64,000 nt of DNA from contig JAIBCB010000004.1 of NCBI GenBank assembly GCA_019694355.1, positions 186,001-250,000 of the forward strand, written 5' to 3'. Below, in pieces: positions 62,627 through 64,000 of the stretch. Position 1 is the stretch's first letter. Each line of letters begins with the position of its first letter. The position numbers were made by a program, and so were the translations under genes. The notes under the pieces are model-generated. The model was not told the DNA's origin and made no database searches. It saw only the letters and a program-made list of their open reading frames with translations. The stretch comes from Pyrinomonadaceae bacterium (GTDB lineage: Bacteria; Acidobacteriota; Blastocatellia; Pyrinomonadales; Pyrinomonadaceae).

Positions 62627-64000
62627 CTAAAAATTGACACAAGTTCCGCGTTTGAGGAACTGCCCGTCGCCCTGTTTGCCGGTGTGTTCGCCGGCCTGAA
62701 TAATTACGCGGCCGCGTGAGAGGACGGTCTCGACCTTGCCTTTGATCTTCCAGCCTTCGTAGGACGAGTAATCAACATTCATATGCTCATTCTCGACGCC
62801 AAATGTCGTCTCGCCATTCGGGTCAAAAATGACGATGTCTGCATCCGAACCAACAGCGATCGTGCCCTTCTTTGGGAATAGACCGAACATCTTTGCGGCC
62901 GCCGTTGACGTAAGTTCCACAAAACGGTTGAGGGAAATTCTATTTTCGACGACACCGCCGTTGTAGATAAGTGCGAGACGGTTTTCGACTCCGGGAGCAC
63001 CGTTCGGGATCTTTGAGAAATCGCCGAGGCCGAGTTCCTTTTGCTCCTTCATACAGAACGGGCAATGGTCGGTCGAGATCACCTGCAGGTCGTCCATCTT
63101 CAAGCCTTTCCAAAGCTCGCCGCAGTTATGCTTCTCACGCAGCGGCGGCGTCATCACGTATTTCGCTCCGTCCCAACCGTCGCCGTAATCGTCTATCGAG
63201 TGAAAAAGATATTGCGGGCAGGTTTCGGCAAACGCCGGAATGCCGCGGTCTCGCGCCTCGCGTATCTGGTTAAGAGCGTCGGTGCAGGAAAGGTGGACGA
63301 TGTAAACAGGCGATTCTGCCATTTCCGCGATCGCGATCGCGCGATGAACGCCTTCGGCCTCGGCAATTGTCGGGCGCGTCAAGGCGTGATATTTCGGCGC
63401 CGTGCGGCCGTCGGCGAGAAAGCGTTTGATGATCTCGTTTATCACGATGCCATTCTCGGCGTGCATACACACAAGGCCGCCGCGTTTTCCCGCCGCCGAC
63501 ATCGCCCGAAAGATCGTCGCGTCGTCTGCCAGAAACACGCCCGGATACGCCATGAACAACTTGAACGACGATATGCCTTCGTCGATGAGCCGATGCATTT
63601 CCTTCTCGTCGCCGTCCTCAAACTCGGTCGTGATCAGGTGAAAACCATAGTCGATGCACGTCTTCCCTTCAGCCTTTTTGTGCCAGGCATCGACACCCGA
63701 GGTCATCGATTCGCCCTTTGTCTGCACCGCAAAGTCGATGATCGTCGTCGTCCCGCCATGTGCTGCCGCCCGTGTGCCGGTAAAGAAATCGTCACTAGAC
63801 GAAGTCCCGCCAAACGGCAGCTCCATATGCGTATGCGGATCGATCCCGCCCGGAATCACGAGCTTGTCCGCGGCATCAATGACAACGTCGGCCTCGATGT
63901 CGAGCGAGCGGCCGATCGTCGTCACCGTTTCGCCGTCGATAAAAATATCCGCAACATAGTCGTCAACCGCGGTTACGACCCTGCCACTTTTAATGAGCGT
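62627..64000 (-). CDS. hydA: Dihydropyrimidinase / D-hydantoinase (5' end outside window)
   Basis: The frame stays open to base 64000 (TLIKSGRVVTAVDDYVADIF precedes the internal GTG at 63925), so only the first few residues are missing; ~457 residues are visible. Metal-dependent amidohydrolase that opens dihydrouracil to N-carbamoyl-beta-alanine. Seen: metal ligands GGIDPHTHMELPFGG, carboxylated lysine in SSFKLFMAYPG, HAENGIVI, VYIVHLSCTDALNQIREARD, and STDHCPF. Tail KTCV-type end GTCVNF. It is the most upstream visible gene of the cluster, and the preceding region is out of view. Confidence 0.95.
   Translation of the reverse strand, partial: TLIKSGRVVTAVDDYVADIFIDGETVTTIGRSLDIEADVVIDAADKLVIPGGIDPHTHMELPFGGTSSSDDFFTGTRAAAHGGTTTIIDFAVQTKGESMTSGVDAWHKKAEGKTCIDYGFHLITTEFEDGDEKEMHRLIDEGISSFKLFMAYPGVFLADDATIFRAMSAAGKRGGLVCMHAENGIVINEIIKRFLADGRTAPKYHALTRPTIAEAEGVHRAIAIAEMAESPVYIVHLSCTDALNQIREARDRGIPAFAETCPQYLFHSIDDYGDGWDGAKYVMTPPLREKHNCGELWKGLKMDDLQVISTDHCPFCMKEQKELGLGDFSKIPNGAPGVENRLALIYNGGVVENRISLNRFVELTSTAAAKMFGLFPKKGTIAVGSDADIVIFDPNGETTFGVENEHMNVDYSSYEGWKIKGKVETVLSRGRVIIQAGEHTGKQGDGQFLKRGTCVNF

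Overview
The window looks like chromosomal DNA of a Gram-negative, GC-rich soil or aquatic bacterium, most likely an acidobacterium of the Blastocatellia/Pyrinomonadales type. This is inferred from the gene set: an Oar-like TonB receptor with a carboxypeptidase-regulatory domain, M36 proteases ending in FG-GAP repeats of the FRPSxGxWY type, a reaction-centre-type cytochrome c without photosynthesis genes, a Tes-like radical SAM enzyme and a pilMNOPQ operon. Nothing in the window proves the taxon.

Layout. 1-4728: end of a restriction-modification or defence locus (Eco57I-like methylase tail, two small proteins, a decayed GIY-YIG fragment, a KilA-N protein, a GIY-YIG/superfamily-2 helicase fusion). 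4826-12259: cysS, argH, a PIG-L deacetylase with an SSS symporter and a 47-aa membrane partner. 12327-17622: TonB receptor and radical SAM enzyme. 18139-29719: housekeeping genes (phosphohexomutase, ftsB-like, HEAT-repeat protein, rpsU, surE, pcm, dedA, tRNA-Pro(CGG), queD, dinG). 29935-41735: two paralogous secreted M36 proteases and a CxxCH/FG-GAP protein, with a 1.2-kb repeat field between. 41817-46846: type IV pilus operon pilMNOPQ on the minus strand. 47608-50151: a GH9-polysaccharide deacetylase fusion. 50402-64000: a 13.6-kb run of minus-strand genes centred on reductive pyrimidine catabolism (dihydropyrimidinase, NCS1 permease, beta-ureidopropionase-like nitrilase, RidA, PreT, PreA) together with a dihaem cytochrome, a GNAT, a serine hydrolase and two secreted unknowns.

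How it fits together. The minus-strand cluster can import a pyrimidine base (NCS1), reduce it (PreTA), open the ring (dihydropyrimidinase) and hydrolyse the ureido acid (nitrilase), with RidA clearing reactive enamine/imine intermediates. The M36 proteases and the GH9-deacetylase suggest a polymer-degrading lifestyle. The pilus operon provides surface motility, adhesion or DNA uptake.

The most unusual features are: (i) the GIY-YIG-helicase/methylase/KilA-N locus with a relic of a second GIY-YIG reading frame; (ii) a GxxExxY nuclease-fold gene embedded in an irregular array of related repeats that separates preT from preA, part of which resembles preA itself; (iii) palindromic repeats lying in frame inside preT and in the GH9-deacetylase linker, and one that supplies the stop codon of queD; (iv) a Tes-like radical SAM protein that may make membrane-spanning lipids.
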